A stretch of DNA of 64,000 bases from Lepus europaeus (GCF_033115175.1 NC_084827.1:118947701-119011700), one strand, 5' to 3'. Positions 9,793-22,008 are shown, counted from the first letter of the stretch. A program made the numbers and translations. Notes: generated from the letters alone by a model not told the origin.

Positions 9793-12157
9793 AAGCGGGG
9801 ACCCTGGGCCCGTCCCTCCCTGCACGCCCGGCTGAGCCGAGGCTGCAGGGGCAGGCTGGGCCTGCTGTCACCTCGCTGGGCTCTAAGGTACTGTGGGGGT
9901 GGGCCCGGGACCCAGGTTAGCACCCTGCCCGAGGGCAGCCCCCTCCCTAGAGCGGGGTGGGCTGGGAGGGGGGCGGGATTCTCTCTCGGAGGATGGCATC
10001 ACGAGGCAGGATCCCCTGAGAAAGTAAAATCTCCTGAAAATCTCCGCTGTTGGATTGTGAATTTACCAGGGAAGCTTGGATGCTTTATCCCAGTGTGAGG
10101 TGGGACGCTCTCCGGCACCCCACCCCTCCAGAGAGCTCGGTGGCATAGAGGTGTGGGGTGGCTGAGGCCCAGGGTTGGCCTCCCTGTGCTAGGTGCTTCG
10201 CAGTACAAGAGTGCCAGAGCTGGGCCAGGATTTCTGAACTTTCTGGGCTGTCTAGGTGATTTCCAGTGTGATTTCAAAAAACAAACACACAGAAAAGTGT
10301 TGCTCCCAGCGGCCCCTTGCCCCATGAGATGTCTAAGAAGGGAATGGAAACGGGTGATTTTGTGTTTAGATTATATTTGTCGAAGTATTTATTTGTTGGG
10401 GAATGGAGTACAGAAATAACTAACACCTTCATGCCAAAAATCTTAAGCTAGTGACAGGGGTTGAGCTTCAGGGAGCTAAATCAGAGATAACATGGACTTA
10501 GTTTTGGCAGGAAACGCATTTTGAACTCCACCCCGATCCGGTCCCTGGGAGTGTGTGTAGGGGGGCTCTTGACCCTTCTAGAGGGAGGCAGAGGATCCAT
10601 TCAAAGCTGAGTTCTTGAAAATATATTTCCACATGTGCTTCCCACCGCCCACCCCCCAGCACTGAGCTTACAACCAGCTCTGGGTGATTAAAGGAGAGGG
10701 GGAAAAGGAACCAAATGGTCCAACATTTTCCTTCTGGGGAAAGAAAACAAAACCTCTGTGCTCTGGGGGTGGCTAGATAATGACTGAGTTTCTGTTCCAA
10801 CTGGATTCCAAATGTTCCAAATATACCCCCCACCCCAGAACAGTATTTTGTAGGGATTGGGATATGGCCTGTAGTGGGGAGGGACCATGCACTGGGGAGA
10901 ATGTGGAAGGTGAGAATGTTTTGTTTTTTAAGAGGAAACAAAAAACAAAACTCACTGAATCTAGAAGTCCACAGTAATTAGTGTTAGGTTTGTTTTTTCC
11001 TTTGAAGTTCTGATTTAAAAAAAAAAAATCTAAGGGTTTTTTCTTATTCCATGAACTAGAAGCAGAGATTTTGTAAAGATGGAAAGGTTTTTAGGCCCTC
11101 TTCTTTGCCTGAAAATGCTGATTTCAAAACAATTACCCTCAAACAACTGGAGAGATGTTCTTTAGTCATTTTTCTTATGCCTTCCCTGGAAAGAGTTCAA
11201 AGCTCATTTTCTAAAGGATAAGGAGTAAGGTGTCAGAGGTAATGACCAGAGTTCATACTCTCAGATGAAACAAGTCTTCAAAAGTTTAGACTCTAAAGCC
11301 CCGGGCTCAAAGAAAAAAAAAGAAAAAAGAAAGAAACCCCTAGTTGTAGCTACCCAAAAGTGACAAAAGGGGGCAGGGAGAATGAGTCAGCTTAAGACTT
11401 AACTCTGAGATCCAGAATGGTGTTGTTTTGGGTTTTTTTTTCGGCGCTTAGGAGTACTTTAGAAGTATTCAGTGATGATTTTGAAAATATATTTGAGTGG
11501 AAGGCAGAAAAGTCTTTCTCTGCAAGCATGTTCTTTGGTTCTGTCTCCTGAGAGCCGAGAGCAGGTATTCACTGGAGTCCCTAGGCTGAAATTCCGATTC
11601 TCTAAAGTATCTTCCAAGCCTTGGTCTTTTGTAATAGACCCTGGGGACAGCTCTTTGTTCCTCCTTGGGGTGAGCCTGGCTCTCAGACTTGCACATGGCA
11701 ATACTTGAATATCGCCACGTCGGGATATTAAAGATGGATATTCCTGCATTATTCGCATCATTGTTTGTATGACAAAAAGCACAGAGTTCATACATAGTCA
11801 AGATGTCTTTTTTCTGATGCTCTCACGTTGAGAAGCTGAAAAGGTATTTTACTGAAGTTCGGCTAAATTACAGAATCAGGTTCATCCAGAGGACAAATTT
11901 TCTATTCGATTAGCTGTATTTCAGCCGGGAGGACTGACCTCTAAACCCTTAACCTTTTGGACTCTAGCTACCCTTCTCTTCTTCCCCCCCCCCCCCCCAA
12001 CATGGAGAGTGATCTTTGGATGTGGCGTTTGAAAAGAGCTGCTATCCTTAGGCAAGTCAGAAAGTTGCTAAGATTCTTTCCTAAAATCTCAGTCTGTGCA
12101 TACACGGAACCTGCTCCATAGGAGGGGGGACATGTATGTTTTCACAGCAACCAACTC

Positions 12158-12221
<64 letters not shown>

Positions 12222-12222
12222 T
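12158..12222. repeat. Compound (TG)n(TA)n microsatellite
   Basis: About 11 TG units followed by about 20 TA units with one interruption. Likely length-polymorphic. Confidence 0.95.
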
Positions 12223-13005
12223 GAGGTTCTTATGTAGGTTGCCCCCTCCCCAGAAGTTCAGGTTATTCACCCAGCTTCAGACCAAATACCACAATGCTTA
12301 ACCGCCTTCACCCCCACCCCGGAGGACAGCCAAGAGGCACATTTCCATGAAGAAAATCCAAGCTCCTTCTCAAACAGAGCCCTACCAATGTAGAAAGTAA
12401 CTTCATCAGAGAAAAAAAGTCTTTGTTGTTTGTAAGTCTCAAATCTCCTCAGCTTCAAGGTATTGTCTTCTGAAATGTTACTGGAGGCTGTATGGCCCAG
12501 AGGGCAGCCCCAACCCTGAAGTCCCACTCAGACCTCAGCATCCATTTGGACTGGTGGGATGGGCCAGGGAGGGGGCAGGAGCCCCCAACCACCTAGAGCA
12601 GGAAAGGAGATGGGTTTGCAGCTGGGAACGTGCTCTGGAGAAACCTAGGCATGGGGAGGCCCCAGAGTCCAGTGCTATTATTTATTTCAAGTCTGTTCCC
12701 CCAAATATGAGCCAGAGTGTTTGTTTGGGTGTTTAAAAAAACAAATCCTGTGTTGGGGTGGTGGCTGGGGGAAGAGGGGGAGGAGTAAAGTGTTTGTTGA
12801 GGACGCTACTCCTCGGGCCCCCTCTCACTGTGTCCATTGCAGCCTTTTGTTGTGAGACGACATTGTCAGTGAGCCCATGGAATCTGTTCACATGAGATGC
12901 TTTTTTAATAGAATTGACCAATGTTTTGCTGCCACTGATTAAAGTATTATTTATACTAATTGTTGCCTGTAGTTTTGATGTAATTCATTGATCTATATTT
13001 GAAAT

Positions 13006-13011
13006 AATAAA
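13006..13011 (+). terminator. First canonical AATAAA after HOXD4
   Basis: No AATAAA is present in the first 3.2 kb after the HOXD4 stop; this is the first, in an AT-rich setting. The main HOXD4 3' end is probably much nearer, using a variant signal I could not fix (ATTAAA occurs at 10687 and 11727). This site could serve a long 3'UTR form. Confidence 0.3.
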
Positions 13012-14565
13012 AAGTGTAGCAAAGTCTCCCTCCTGTTTGGTGCCTTGACAGAAGCCTTCTTTGTGAAAGCTGACATTCAGGATAAATCAGTTATTTGATC
13101 ATTTTCTGCAGGAAGTTAGGCACCAGTTTGTTTGGTGCCTGAACTCTGAAGGTTAAACAGTGAAAGACTTAGCAATTATATTTTTACCCCACCCCCACCC
13201 CCAGTAGACACAAGCTCCCAATTTGGCCACCATGTTTTCTGAGCTTTGGGAGAGCTGGGGTTGTGTTCAGGCTGTAGCGCGGTGGGCAGGATCTGTCGAA
13301 AGGAAAAAGAAGTCAAGGCCTGGGCTCCTAGGGGCTTCCAGGATGGTGCTCTGCTTGGCCAGGGCCAGCCCCAGACCCCTTCGGCCTCTCAGCCCTCGGA
13401 GGGATCTTTCTGATGGCCTGGGTGAGTGAACTTTCCACCCCTGCTCCCAAAAGCTGGGAAGAGAGCTGGGTTCTGGGCAGAGTGGAGCAGAGGCTGGCTG
13501 GTGGCTGCTCTGACCTGACTCCACTCGCCTCCCATCTTGGGCTCCTTCTACTCTTCTGGTGCTGCCCAGCCCCACTGAGGCCTCTGGTACCTGCCCCTCC
13601 TTCCCTCCAGCCCCTCCGCCCCTCTGACAACAATAAATACTCCCCACTATAAAAAGTACCAGGCATGATTTTTTTTTTTTTTTAACCTAGAGAGCTTTTT
13701 CACATCTTGGCCTGGAAGAGAGGGCCAAGACAGGAGTCCCAAAATAGATGGGGGGGGGGGGGGCTTGCTGGAGACAGGAAATGAGCAGAATGCATAAAAT
13801 CAGACATGTGTCCTTAATATATGGAAGGGCTCGCCCCAGACGCGTGGACATGTGTATTTATAAGTGCGCAGACAGAAGTTTAAATATTCAGACACATTTT
13901 ATGATTGTCCTCTGCCCGTCTTCTGGTTAATGGCTCCTCCCGTGCCCACCAATACATCAATACCAATACCGTGGTGTGTACTGAGTCGCGGGCAGGGGCG
14001 AGGAGCAGGCGAGTGCACGGCCGCCGAGGCCGCCGAGTGCAGCGCAGCCAGCCGGGACCCTCGGCGGACGGCGCCTCCCGCCCGCCCGCGCGCCATGTTG
14101 GGGAGCCCTCCCTGCCCCCCGCGCCGGGCTGGGCGGCCAGGGCTCGCCGGCAGCCGGGGGAGGGCCTTTCATAACCCGGAGAATTTTCAAAGTGCGAGGA
14201 AGATGATAAGAATAGATTTCTACAAGTCCCGACCACGTGATTGGCGAAATAATTAATTCAGCACGTCCCTTAAGAAACACGGAGTCGTCATTAATCTGCC
14301 ACGCAAAGGGCTCTCTCCGACTTGGAAAGTGCAGGGATCCCAAGAATATCGCCCGCCGAGGGGGGCCGCGCGGCGCCCCCGGCCCTCCACCCCCGGGCCC
14401 CGGCGGCGGGCAAGGGCGCGCGGCCGGCAGGTAAATATTTTGGCGACTTTTATTTCATCAGATTTAAATCCTTAATGAACTTAGCTGTCAGGACCGCTGA
14501 CAAATAGTTCCCTTTGCTTCCTGATTTGGAACCGCGCGCCGGCGAGAAGTTGTTAGTGGCTTGGA

Positions 14566-14582
14566 TGGTGACCTTTGGTTCA
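14566..14582 (+). promoter_or_regulatory. DR5-like element 3' of HOXD4
   Basis: TGGTGA-CCTTT-GGTTCA: two half-sites at DR5 spacing, the first with one mismatch to RGKTSA. It lies 4.8 kb after the HOXD4 stop, inside a CpG-rich block. Group-4 HOX genes have a 3' neural enhancer with a DR5 element; this is a candidate for the HOXD4 one (inference). Confidence 0.45.
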
Positions 14583-14927
14583 GCAAAGCTTTGCACTTAT
14601 GAAAAATTACCGCGAGCGGCCGAGTGTGTGCGGGCGAGGGAGGGAGGGGGCGAGGGAGGGGTGTGCGGACGCCGGGGTGCGAGGGTGCGAGGGGTGAGGG
14701 GCGAGGGTGCGCGCAGGCGGCCCCGACACTGCGGGCGCTGTGGACACCCGCGCGGCCGGGGGACGCGCCTGGCGCGCGCGGGCCGGGGTTGCCCGGTCGC
14801 CTGTGTCTGCCGGGAACAATGGTCGCTGTCACGGCATCTGCTGCCTATTCTTAAACCGGCGAGAAAAGGCCCCGGCCCTCTTTTCAAGCGAGGGTCGTAA
14901 ATTTTTCTTTGCGTCATAATAGAAGGC

Positions 14928-14935
14928 TATAAAAT
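14928..14935 (+). promoter_or_regulatory. TATA box in the HOXD4-HOXD3 interval
   Basis: TATAAAAT within aaggctataaaatcgggttg, directly after a CpG-rich block. A candidate start for an upstream HOXD3 leader transcript; no transcript is known to me. Confidence 0.35.
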
Positions 14936-15871
14936 CGGGTTGAAATTTTACCCCAGGCAGGTTTTAACCAACAGATAATGATTTCCGAGTTCCTTCTCCC
15001 ACTCTCCTCCCTCCCGACCCCAGCTCTGCGGCTCCTCTCACCCCAGGCAGGAGTTTAGCCTCCTCAGCCCTTGATAAGTTTGTAATGTATTGTATTTTTT
15101 GTTTTTATTTTTTTGCATGTCCTAAAATAAAAGCAAGGTGGGGGGGTGGGGGGGAGACGTCCCAGCCGCCGGAGCGGGAGACCTCCGGGCTAGGAGGCGC
15201 CTCACGTTGCGGGGAAGGGGGTCTGGCGGAGAGGCCGGAGCGAGCTTCTTTCCGTTCCCGGCCTTTCTCTCACCCGCACTCCGAGAAAACCGGCGTCCGC
15301 CGCTGCCGCATCACAGCCCCGGTTCGCCCGGGGCAGCGGCGGGCGTCTACGTCCTCGGGGCCGCCCCGCACGCCCCCCGGAGAGGCTGTCTCCATCGGCT
15401 TCCTTCCCTGCGGTCCCCGCGAGATGCGCTCCTCGTCTTCGGATGTTGTCGGCGAGCGGGGCTGGCTGCGTGCCCCGGTTGTTTTGGGCTTGTGTATGTG
15501 CTCATTTCTTTTCTTTTTTTCTTTTGGTGTATGTATGTTTCCCCGTCAGGACAGAAACAAAGTTTCCTCCGTTATGAATTATACATTCAAACAATAACAC
15601 ATTAATTCAATTATTCAAAGATGACAAATGTTTATGTGCTTAGCGAGTGACTCGGGCGCCGATTCCGGGCGCTTTCTCTTGCTGCTTGCATTTTTCTCAA
15701 TGAGAATCATCTCCCCTCCCACCCCCACCCACTTCAACCCACCCAGACGTGCCCTGGTAGGCCCCGGAGAGGAACCCACAAAAAGCTTCCCCAGCCCCAC
15801 TGGCAGCCCGGCAGCCACCAGCCTCCAAGGCCCCGGCTTGGCGGGCACCGGCCCGGGCTATTTTATCAGTG

Positions 15872-15902
15872 TGACAATTGCCCGAGTTGGTGTGATAAAT
15901 CA
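15872..15902 (+). promoter_or_regulatory. MEIS and HOX-PBX motif pair
   Basis: TGACAA (15872-15877, a MEIS-type core) is followed by TGATAAATCA (15893-15902, a HOX-PBX core). MEIS sites 15-25 bp from HOX-PBX sites are typical of hindbrain HOX enhancers. Sequence-based only. Confidence 0.35.
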
Positions 15903-15905
15903 TCG

Positions 15906-17973
15906 TAAGTAATTCCTGAAAGGGTGCGAGGCTGTTGGGGGCCGGGCGAGGACTGTAAATCTTTGCGGTTTATTGCTCTATGAACATATGCTCCGATTGA
16001 AGAAGGCTTAGATCCTTTCCTGGAGACAAATTCTCGCAAAGCAGTACCCCCTCTTTGGCTGGGGATTAACACTTGCTGCGGGGCCGCGGGCTCGGCCCCC
16101 GGCGTGAGGCTAGGGGGCGGGGTCGTTCGGGTGTGGGGTGGGCCGGGGGTAGCACCCAAGGTCTGGTTGGGAGAGGCACCCCAGAGCGGGATCCTGGTGA
16201 GGACCGAACAGGTGAACACAAGGAGGGGCTCGCCAACAGGTCTGGGGGCTCAGGCCTTCGACCTGTCCTCCGGGCCCTTCCCCACGCCTCTGGGGTGGGG
16301 GCGCTAAGACTTTACCCCCTCTCCAGTGCTCGTCTGTGGCTACGGGGCGCTCTCGCCCTTCTAAGACCCTGCAAGCAGCGACAGGGCTTGAGCTCTTTGC
16401 CAGATGCCGCTGGGAAGCAGAGTAGGCAATAAAAGCCGACTTCAGGGATGGGGTGAAGAGCTCCCAGCTGTGCCGGATTCCGGGGTGCGGGCCGGGCTGG
16501 GGGTGGACTGCTGGGAGAGCCGTAGGAGCTCGCGACGAGCCAGGAGCTGGAGAATAGCCCCTTGTCCCCGGGGCGCGCTTGACTCCTTCTCCCGTGAAGA
16601 ATTGGTGCCATAATTTCCTGATCTAATATTTCTAAAATAGAAGTTTCCTATCCCCAGGTAAGCCTAGCCAGCACTGATTCCGTAGCCCCCTTGGCCTTCC
16701 TGGAGGCGCCGCAAGAAGCGGGAAGCCTCAGCCCAGCAGTCTCTGGCCCGTGGAATAGGCGGCGATGTACAGATCTGGAGCCGCACAGGTCACAGCGGGC
16801 CGCGCCTTGGCGCCTAGGCGGCCCTGGGCCTCCGAGGACCCGGGTAGGGGTGCCCAGGGTGTAAAGAAGCCAGGGCGCCCCGGGTCCTGGCCGGCTGCAG
16901 GGTGCCTCCTCTGGTTCGGAAGCGGCGGCGTGGCTGCGGGAGTCTGTGGAAAGAGCCAAGGCCCCCAGAGAGTGGGCTGGTGGTGGTGGGGTGACCATCT
17001 AGGACAGAGAGCCCACAGCAGACAGCGGGGATCAGTGCGGTGCCGCTGCCTCACCCGGACGAGAGCGGCGCCTCCGGGGAGGCGGCGTGAAGCGCTTCTG
17101 GTCTGGGGTTGGGGAGGATGCGGAGCAGCGGGCGCGGCCGGCAGCCGGGGGACCCTGGGCCTCTGCTGCTCCACAGCCCTCTTCAGAGACGTCTCTGAGA
17201 GCCAGCTTCCAAATTTTCCAGTCCCCCGACCAGTCTGGCAGAAGGCTGGGCCTGGGTCAGAGGTCTTCGTGGGGAGAGATTCTCAAACCCCCATCCCACT
17301 GGGGAAGACCAGGCTGGGGCTGGGTTTGTCCCAAACTGCGAGTTGGGGGGCTTTCCTTCAGCCCCACACCCACCCGCGTCCGCCCCAGGGAAGGGGCCCG
17401 GATCCCGCGCCTCTTGCTCCCCTCCTCCCAGCCCCCAGGCCTGGCTGCGCTCCGGGGCTGGATGGCGTGAAAGTTTCAGCCTCAATCAGTACAATCTTCC
17501 CTCGGGGTCACGTGAACAAATATGCTCGCATTTGAAGGCAGCCTCTGAATTTCCCGACTACGAGGGGGTTTCCGGGGCTCTCTCCAAATCCAGAAAGGAC
17601 CAAGTTCCGAAAGCAAAACAAATCCCGAGCTCTGGGGGGCCTGGGAGGGCTGGGCAGGAACCCAGGAGTAGGTGGGGGCGCGGGTGGCCGTCGCTCTGGG
17701 CCTGGGAGCGGACCGGCGGGCGGGCGGGCGGACCGACCCGCGCGCAGAGCGGGAGAAGCCAGCTCGGGGACTACGAACTCGTTCCTCCTGCGTTTATTGG
17801 TAGTTGAACCTCAGCCTGGTTCCGTTCTACCGGGAATTCCGTGTGCTCCGGTATATGGCCGCGCCTGCGAGCGCGCAAGACCAGGGTTGGGACAGTGTTG
17901 TCTGCAGACAAAGGGGGAAAGCTAGCTCTGGCCCCCACTGGCGCCCACTCTGAGGCCGAGGACACCAGGTTTA
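15906..17973. other. HOXD4-HOXD3 interval, GC-rich unique DNA
   Basis: Moderate to high GC with short open frames typical of composition. No recognised gene or repeat. TTTATTGGT at 17792 and gggtcacgtgaaca (17504-17517, an E-box between two opposed half-sites) are the only motifs noted. Confidence 0.45.
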
Positions 17974-18168
17974 TGATAAATTGGGATCCAGGTAAGCAAT
18001 TGCATGACAAAATGGAAATCTTTGGGCAAGGGGCTGCTTGCTGCCCTAAGCGGGATGCTAAATATGATTTATTTTGTGTAATCTGTGATCTTGATTATTG
18101 CCAATTGGTGAGGCAGTCCGCATAGACCTAGATACACTTCTACATATACATGGAAGACTGTGATTAAT
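17974..18168 (+). promoter_or_regulatory. Cluster of HOX-PBX sites
   Basis: Three TGATNNAT motifs within 195 bp on the + strand: TGATAAAT (17974-17981), TGATTTAT (18065-18072) and TGATTAAT (18161-18168). By base composition one is expected about every 2 kb on both strands. A donor-like ATCCAG|GTAAGC at 17991/17992 lies inside. This could be an auto- or cross-regulatory element between HOXD4 and HOXD3 (inference). Confidence 0.45.
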
Positions 18169-20840
18169 CGTACAAGGAGCGCTTTGTGGGGACGTTCCCC
18201 GCCTACCAAAAGGTTAGGAGGACACTACCTTGCCAGGCTGGGAGGGTGGCCGGTGGCATTTGGGTTGGTGGTGGCAGTTTGAGGAGGCAATACAATGTGG
18301 GTTTGGGAGCCGGGGGAAGTGTTTTGGGCGTAAATGTGCAGTTAGGCGAATAGGCTGAAATTGAAATGAATAAAAACTTTTTTTTTGCACTGTCACTGCC
18401 AAAGTAAGATGGAGCGTCATATTAATTCCGTGTCTTGGGCTGCCGGGCTGGGTGCAGGCGTGTTGATTTATATGTATTTAAAATAAACTCGGTGGCCAGC
18501 CAGCTCCCTGCATTGTTCTGGGAGCAAGCTCTACACACGCGGCTTTTACTTCTCGATGTTGGTGTAGTATTTTTTCTTGCGAGGTTAACATGCTAACGAA
18601 CTGCTTCCCTCCCCCCTCCAATTCAAAAGCACCCCAAACTCCCTTGAAGAATTTAGGACACTCCTCCGCACTGCCCCTCACCGATCTGGGGTTTGGACTG
18701 CAGTAGTGGTAGAGAAAAGGCTTAGGGTTTCTGAGTGCTTCTCCCCAAGGAAACCCGAGTGAAAACTCAATCATATGTTGGTTCCTGCAACCCATCTATC
18801 CTTTTGTTTACTTGCTCCCCGTGGCTCTTGGCTGCACAAGGAGAGGACAATTCATCTCAGGTCTTTTTGGGCCAAAATCAGAGTGAGCGACTCCATGAGC
18901 CCGAGTGAGTGGCTTCACACTCGTGGGAACACTGGGCCAGATCAGTGGATGGAACCTCAAAAGCAAAGAGCAATCCCTTAGTCTCCATTGGTCCAGGTCC
19001 CTGGCAGGAAAGGGACAGACTTCCAGGGGCATCACCATCAAAAGAGAGCAGTCAAGTTGTTTTGTCAATGGCCTGTGCCTGGCTCCATCAGAACTTAAAG
19101 TCGCTGGACATTTTTCTTCGCTGGCTGCCTTGGAGCTGCACGCCTGCCAGCTTAGTCAGCTGAATCCAATTACCGCGAGCAGCATTTCATTTGGCCCCAT
19201 GGAGCACTCACTTATAACTTCCCCGAAAATTTCAATAATCCCCACCAAGGCTCCACACTGGCCCTATCCTAAAGAGTTTTCCCGGGGTGCTGCCTGGAAC
19301 CAGCTCTTCATTGACAGCTCTCAGAGCTCCCTCCAGCTCTCCCTGCTTCTGGCTGTGGAAAGGCTATGGGAGCCCGCTGGCCAGAGCCAGCCCGGTTAAA
19401 GCTCTCCATTCTGGGCAAGCAGGAGGTCAGAGCTAGACCTGGCGCCGGATGGTGCGTGGGGAGGGGCGAGAGGCTAGGAGGAGATGCTGGGGGCTCTTCT
19501 GATGGCTCAACTTTGACCAACTTGGGGTCCCCTTTCCTTTCTCCTTCCCAAGCCTGCGCACAGAGAGCACCACGCAACCCAGAACGCCCAGGCGCGCACG
19601 AACTTACCCTGAGTCTCCGTGATAGGAAAGCAAAATCTAGCTAGAGACGTCGGGGCATCGTGGCCCTGAGTGACCTCCCAACTTAGCTCTTCTTCTGAGG
19701 GACGCTCCTACTTCTAAAGAACCTCTTTTCAAAAAAAAAAAAAAAAAAGATCAAAATGCGAAATTTGGCGTCCGCCACGTGAATGTATTCTATAAAGCGG
19801 CTTTGGGACCCGCCGGCTTGAGAACCCTGGTACCTGGCACCTCCGCCGCGCCGCCCTCAGGGCCCGGCCCAGCCGAGAGCGCGCTGGGGGCGGGAGGCGG
19901 GTGTCCGGCCCCGCTGGGTCCGGGCCGGCTGGGAAGCTGAAGCCAGGCCTCTAAGTTAGGAGCCCTACCGGGCTGGGATCTCTCCGAGACGCTTCCGTTT
20001 GGGTGTTCATTAAGGGGTGAGTTATTGCGGCGCGAGCCAAAGGTCACTTCAAAGGCTTATGGCTGTGCGCTCTGGTCTTTAGAAGCACCGGGACCGCTTT
20101 GTGTGCGGCTTTCCCGGGTGCGGTTTAGTGTTTGCAAACTACAGGGTGGACAAATTGCACAGGGCAGATGCAAGAGGGGGACTGGGTCTCTCCTTTCACC
20201 TGACCAGGGCCGGCACCTGCTGAGCCCCAGCAGTGGTGGGTGGGCAGCTTGGTCTGTGTTTTCGGATGGAGGTGGAAAGGATGCTTGTTTCTTGGGTATT
20301 TTGCAGCCCAGGCCAAGGATGGCGTGGGTACTTACTGGCATCAACCTCAGGGCAGACTCTGACTAGGGTCCACCCAGGCCCATCTACACATCCGAGCTCC
20401 TTTCCCGGTGCCCCGGGCTGTAGCCAGCTCCCTCCCACCTCAATCCTGCAGCAGCCCTCTCTTCTTTTCCTTGGAGAATGGGGCTTGCTCTCCAGCACTG
20501 GGCCGGGGAGCATTTAGAGCCTGGTGGAGGCTTGAGGACAGTGGACTGGTTCTCCTGCCCTTCTGACCCTCGGGGGCTCACCCTCTGGTTGGAGGGTCTG
20601 GGGCTTCCCTCCAGCCAGGGGCTCTCCCCTCCCCCATCCACAAGGATGGTTGGTGTTTAAAGCCTCTGCTCCTCTGGAGTCCCCAGTCTTCTTTCTTGGG
20701 GGCACCACGCATCTGGAATGGCTGCCGGAGCCAAGTATCAGTCACATTCACCGTGACACCCTTAAAGGGGGTAGAGGCTGTGGACTTGGCAGCCTTTGTG
20801 AGGAAGAAGGGCTGCTACTGAGTTTCCCATTTTGTTCCAG
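18169..20840. other. HOXD4-HOXD3 interval, no gene seen
   Basis: Unique DNA, with an A run at 19731-19748 and a CpG-rich patch at 19.8-19.95 kb. No interspersed repeats, no credible coding frame. Confidence 0.45.
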
Positions 20841-20931
20841 ATCCGCCTCCACAGAGTATCAAAAGAACCCGAAGAGCCTACAAAAAGAGTTAGAGACAAA
20901 ATTCAAGAGAAAACACACATACGTAATTGTG
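20841..20931 (+). other. HOXD3: Candidate HOXD3 non-coding leader exon
   Basis: A 91-base segment between a good acceptor (cattttgttccAG, ending 20840) and a good donor (attgtg|GTGAGT, at 20931/20932). HOXD3 has 5' non-coding exons in human, and its coding exon here is preceded by an acceptor, so this is a plausible leader exon. The sequence is A-rich with no ATG, as suits a leader. Confidence 0.5.
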
Positions 20932-21802
20932 GTGAGTGGGTGTGATTAAAAAAATTTTTTTCCACTGCATTTCCGTTTGTCCTGCAAAGCAAGGTAGCCA
21001 TCTCAGGATTCATACATCAAGACGTAAAACAAAGGGCGGCTTTGAAGTGGGTGCCTCAGTGTGAACTGCGGCCCCGTTACATGATAACCGATCATCGGCC
21101 TTCAAATTTATGGCACTTTAATGGGGTGAGCCCGGTGCCTTAAATGCACAGTGTATTACAGTATTGAGTTATCTGGGCTAAAGAAGAGTGATTTAAAAGG
21201 CGCGTCCAGGACTTCCCATAGGGCAGAAGAGGCTCAGGCTGAGCCAGGGGGCTGGGAGAAAATAAATCCCCTTCAGAGCAAACCCGAAAAGGAGTAGTTT
21301 CGAAATCCCGGGGTAGCGAAGCCAGCGGGGCGGCGGAGACTCGTGGCTCGGGTCCAGTGAATTCATGAGGATGCCTAGCAAGAATCTGACCGCCAGAAAG
21401 AGATCCGTGGGCTTCTGAGGCCCAAGTGTAGGCAAAGCCAACCAGAACCGTAGGGAATTTCGAGGAAAACCGACCCAACCAGCACTCCACCGCCTCCCCC
21501 TTTTTCGTCCATGTGCTAGCACTGACCAGCGCTCGGTGGTTTACTCGGATCGCGGCGCAGGACACGCGGCCCGGCGACCGTCGCCCCCTCCCTTCCGACT
21601 CGCGCCCTCCCCGCCGCCCGTGCCCGGCTCTGGCGGGCGGGCGGGCAGGCGATCGCGGGGTCGGCCCCGCGCGTCGGTCGAGCCTCTGCGCGTCCCAGGC
21701 CACGGCGGACAGCAGGTCCTTCGTCCCCGGCGAGGCTGCGCGCGTGCCGTCCCGCTTCTGGCCGCCGAGCAGAGCTGCTCGCAGCGCCGGCGCCGGCCAC
21801 TT

Positions 21803-21809
21803 TATATAA
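21803..21809. promoter_or_regulatory. TATA box in a CpG-rich block
   Basis: TATATAA in tttatataatcc. The core ttatataa is its own reverse complement, so direction is not fixed. It sits in a CpG-rich block (21.5-21.85 kb) 3.3 kb before the HOXD3 coding start and may mark an internal HOXD3 promoter or an antisense one. Confidence 0.45.
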
Positions 21810-22008
21810 TCCCGCGGCTCGCAGGGTGCGCGAGCCGGGAAAAGTGCGGAGTAGGGAATTCTTTTGCTGCGCTCCCTCCTACGCCGAGTCTGCTTTCCAC
21901 TTCTGAAAAGTGCCGGGCCTTGGGAAGTGTTTTTCTTTTCATTCCTTACTGAAGCGTTTACAGCCGCCGTGGTCGCAGTCATAAATTTTGTTACAAACCA
22001 CAATGACA

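Larger units (their letters stand above)
9793..13979. other. HOXD4 3'UTR and downstream DNA
   Basis: The first few hundred bases are HOXD4 3'UTR with no clear polyadenylation signal. Beyond are A-rich and T-rich runs, a C run (about 11984-11998), and the GT/AT microsatellite at 12158-12222. No SINE and no coding frame. Confidence 0.5.
13980..15480. other. CpG-rich blocks between HOXD4 and HOXD3
   Basis: Three CpG-dense stretches (about 13.98-14.45, 14.54-14.80 and 15.15-15.48 kb) broken by AT-rich homeodomain-motif-rich segments. They hold the DR5-like element at 14566 and the TATA box at 14928. Looks like an enhancer/promoter block; no ORF is credible. Bounds are by eye. Confidence 0.6.

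Noticed and set aside
11879-11895. GGTTCA-TCCAG-AGGACA, DR5 spacing, 2.1 kb after HOXD4
   Set aside because: The second half-site has a mismatch at a key base (AGGACA for AGGTCA) and nothing nearby supports it.
17504-17517. gggtcacgtgaaca as a nuclear-receptor site
   Set aside because: The half-sites are inverted around CACGTG; better read as an E-box.
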